From positions 1 through 14,572 of the forward strand of contig CAXMUH010000121.1 of the NCBI GenBank assembly GCA_964196565.1: a DNA stretch of 14,572 bases, in the 5' to 3' direction. Of this stretch, positions 13,978-14,572 are shown in pieces. Source of the stretch: 2-12-FULL-42-15 sp964196565. GTDB lineage: Bacteria > Pseudomonadota > Gammaproteobacteria > Coxiellales > Coxiellaceae. How positions within the stretch are numbered: the first letter of the stretch is position 1; each line of letters begins with the position of its first letter. A program made the position numbers and the translations under genes. The notes under the pieces were generated by a model. It ran no database searches. It was not told where the DNA came from and saw only the letters and a list, made by a program, of their open reading frames with translations.

Positions 13978-14514
13978 CTAATTTCCAAACGCTTTGGGTA
14001 TATTAATATACTCGACGCGTTCATGGAATCTCTCAAACTCATCTTGATGAAAACTCGCCAACATTAAATGATTACTTTTCCCTAACTTAAACCAATGCTG
14101 AGTATCTTTATCTATATAAATAACATCACCCGCTTCCACTTCAAACAATAAATCCTTTTCTTGCAGCTTAAAACCAAACGTTCCTCCACCTTGTAATATC
14201 ACATGCATCTCATTGCCGTGATTAATGTGTGGGGTTTCACTTTTTTTAAGTCTGGTTTTTAAATGCTCGCTTATCGGCTCTTCAATTTTAGCCACAATGG
14301 TAGGCATCAACCTATAATCCAATGATTTCTCTATAACATCTAAAGGTAAAAGTTCATAGATTTTTTGTTTATCAAAATCGTCTATGCAATTATCAGCAAG
14401 TCGTACTAATTCCTCACTGAACGTAACCGGCATATAAAAATTAGGGGTTATTATATTGTTAATTAAATTCGCTTCAGAAATGATTTCATTTTTTTCAGTT
14501 ATTAATGTTGCCAT
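13978..14514 (-). CDS. Acireductone dioxygenase-like cupin with altered metal site
   Basis: A 178-residue single-domain cupin matching the length of Klebsiella acireductone dioxygenase (ARD, 179), the methionine-salvage enzyme cleaving acireductone. The first cupin motif reads PHINHGNEMHVILQGGG and the second GDVIYIDKDTQHWFKLG, close to ARD GDLISVPAxTxHWFDMG. Numbered from this ATG, the ligands His96, Glu102 and His140 fall exactly on the known ARD positions, but ligand 98 is Asn, with His at 99. Activity may therefore differ or be lost. AAGGAGG lies 8 bases before this ATG; the ATG at 14541 is upstream of the predicted transcript start. No other mtn genes are in the window, so methionine salvage is not demonstrated. 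ARD homology is likely, function open. Confidence 0.75.
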   Translation of the reverse strand: MATLITEKNEIISEANLINNIITPNFYMPVTFSEELVRLADNCIDDFDKQKIYELLPLDVIEKSLDYRLMPTIVAKIEEPISEHLKTRLKKSETPHINHGNEMHVILQGGGTFGFKLQEKDLLFEVEAGDVIYIDKDTQHWFKLGKSNHLMLASFHQDEFERFHERVEYINIPKAFGN

Positions 14515-14539
14515 CACGCCACCCTCCTTTGACAGCCTC

Positions 14540-14568
14540 ATTGTAACTTAAACATACGCAGCTGTCAT
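14540..14568 (-). promoter_or_regulatory. Predicted promoter of the ARD-like gene
   Basis: Read on the minus strand, ATGACA (14568-14563) and TACAAT (14545-14540) are 17 bases apart, each matching the consensus at five of six positions. The implied start near 14533 leaves a leader of about 19 bases with AAGGAGG, supporting the ATG at 14514. GACAGC (14531-14536) and GCTGTC (14561-14566) form an inverted repeat around the -10 that could be an operator. Confidence 0.5.
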
Positions 14569-14572
14569 TAAT

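Noticed and set aside
14515..14541. Upstream ATG at 14541 as start of the ARD-like protein
   Set aside because: It lies ahead of the best ribosome binding site and overlaps the predicted -10; starting at 14514 also puts the metal ligands at the known ARD numbers.

Overview
The window looks like a chromosomal stretch from an AT-rich gammaproteobacterium. The Icd and QueA proteins are close to their enterobacterial counterparts. The small lysine/arginine-rich histone-like protein, the FadL-type porin and the GltB-like plus semialdehyde dehydrogenase pair would suit an intracellular or protist-associated lineage such as the Legionellales. That placement is inference from protein character only. 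I see no rRNA, tRNA, CRISPR array, phage or transposase gene.

Left part (1-2512, minus strand): a short dispersed palindromic repeat, then icd (isocitrate dehydrogenase) and queA (tRNA queuosine synthesis). Middle left (2513-5030): a 330-base intergenic region with a strong hairpin and a promoter leads into two tandem genes for small secreted proteins. These are paralogs with the same two cysteines at the same residue numbers, in a family I do not recognise. The second runs tail to tail into a FadL/OmpP1 outer-membrane porin gene, and the two stop codons overlap.

Centre (5031-8325, plus strand): a second dispersed palindromic repeat, then a likely two-gene operon. It encodes a membrane-anchored FMN/3Fe-4S glutamate-synthase-like protein and an NAD(P)-dependent semialdehyde dehydrogenase. 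It is followed by about 450 bases of very AT-rich, A-tract-rich DNA carrying a recurring CGAAAAA motif. That DNA lies in front of a 122-residue histone H1-like protein ending in an AT-hook. The histone gene converges on the next block through a shared bidirectional terminator.

Right part (9232-12771, minus strand): four closely spaced genes likely form an operon, in transcription order an HSDL2-like short-chain dehydrogenase, an MgtC/SapB inner-membrane protein, an aromatic amino-acid permease and an outer-membrane beta-barrel protein. Diverging from it is elyC (envelope biogenesis, DUF218). After a 312-base intergenic region with inverted repeats, the last gene on the minus strand encodes an acireductone-dioxygenase-like cupin. 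It keeps three of the four metal ligands at the exact residue numbers of Klebsiella ARD (His96, Glu102, His140), but residue 98 is Asn and a histidine sits at 99.

The most interesting items are the unknown tandem secreted paralogs and their leader, the altered ARD metal site, and the AT-hook histone with its unusual upstream region.
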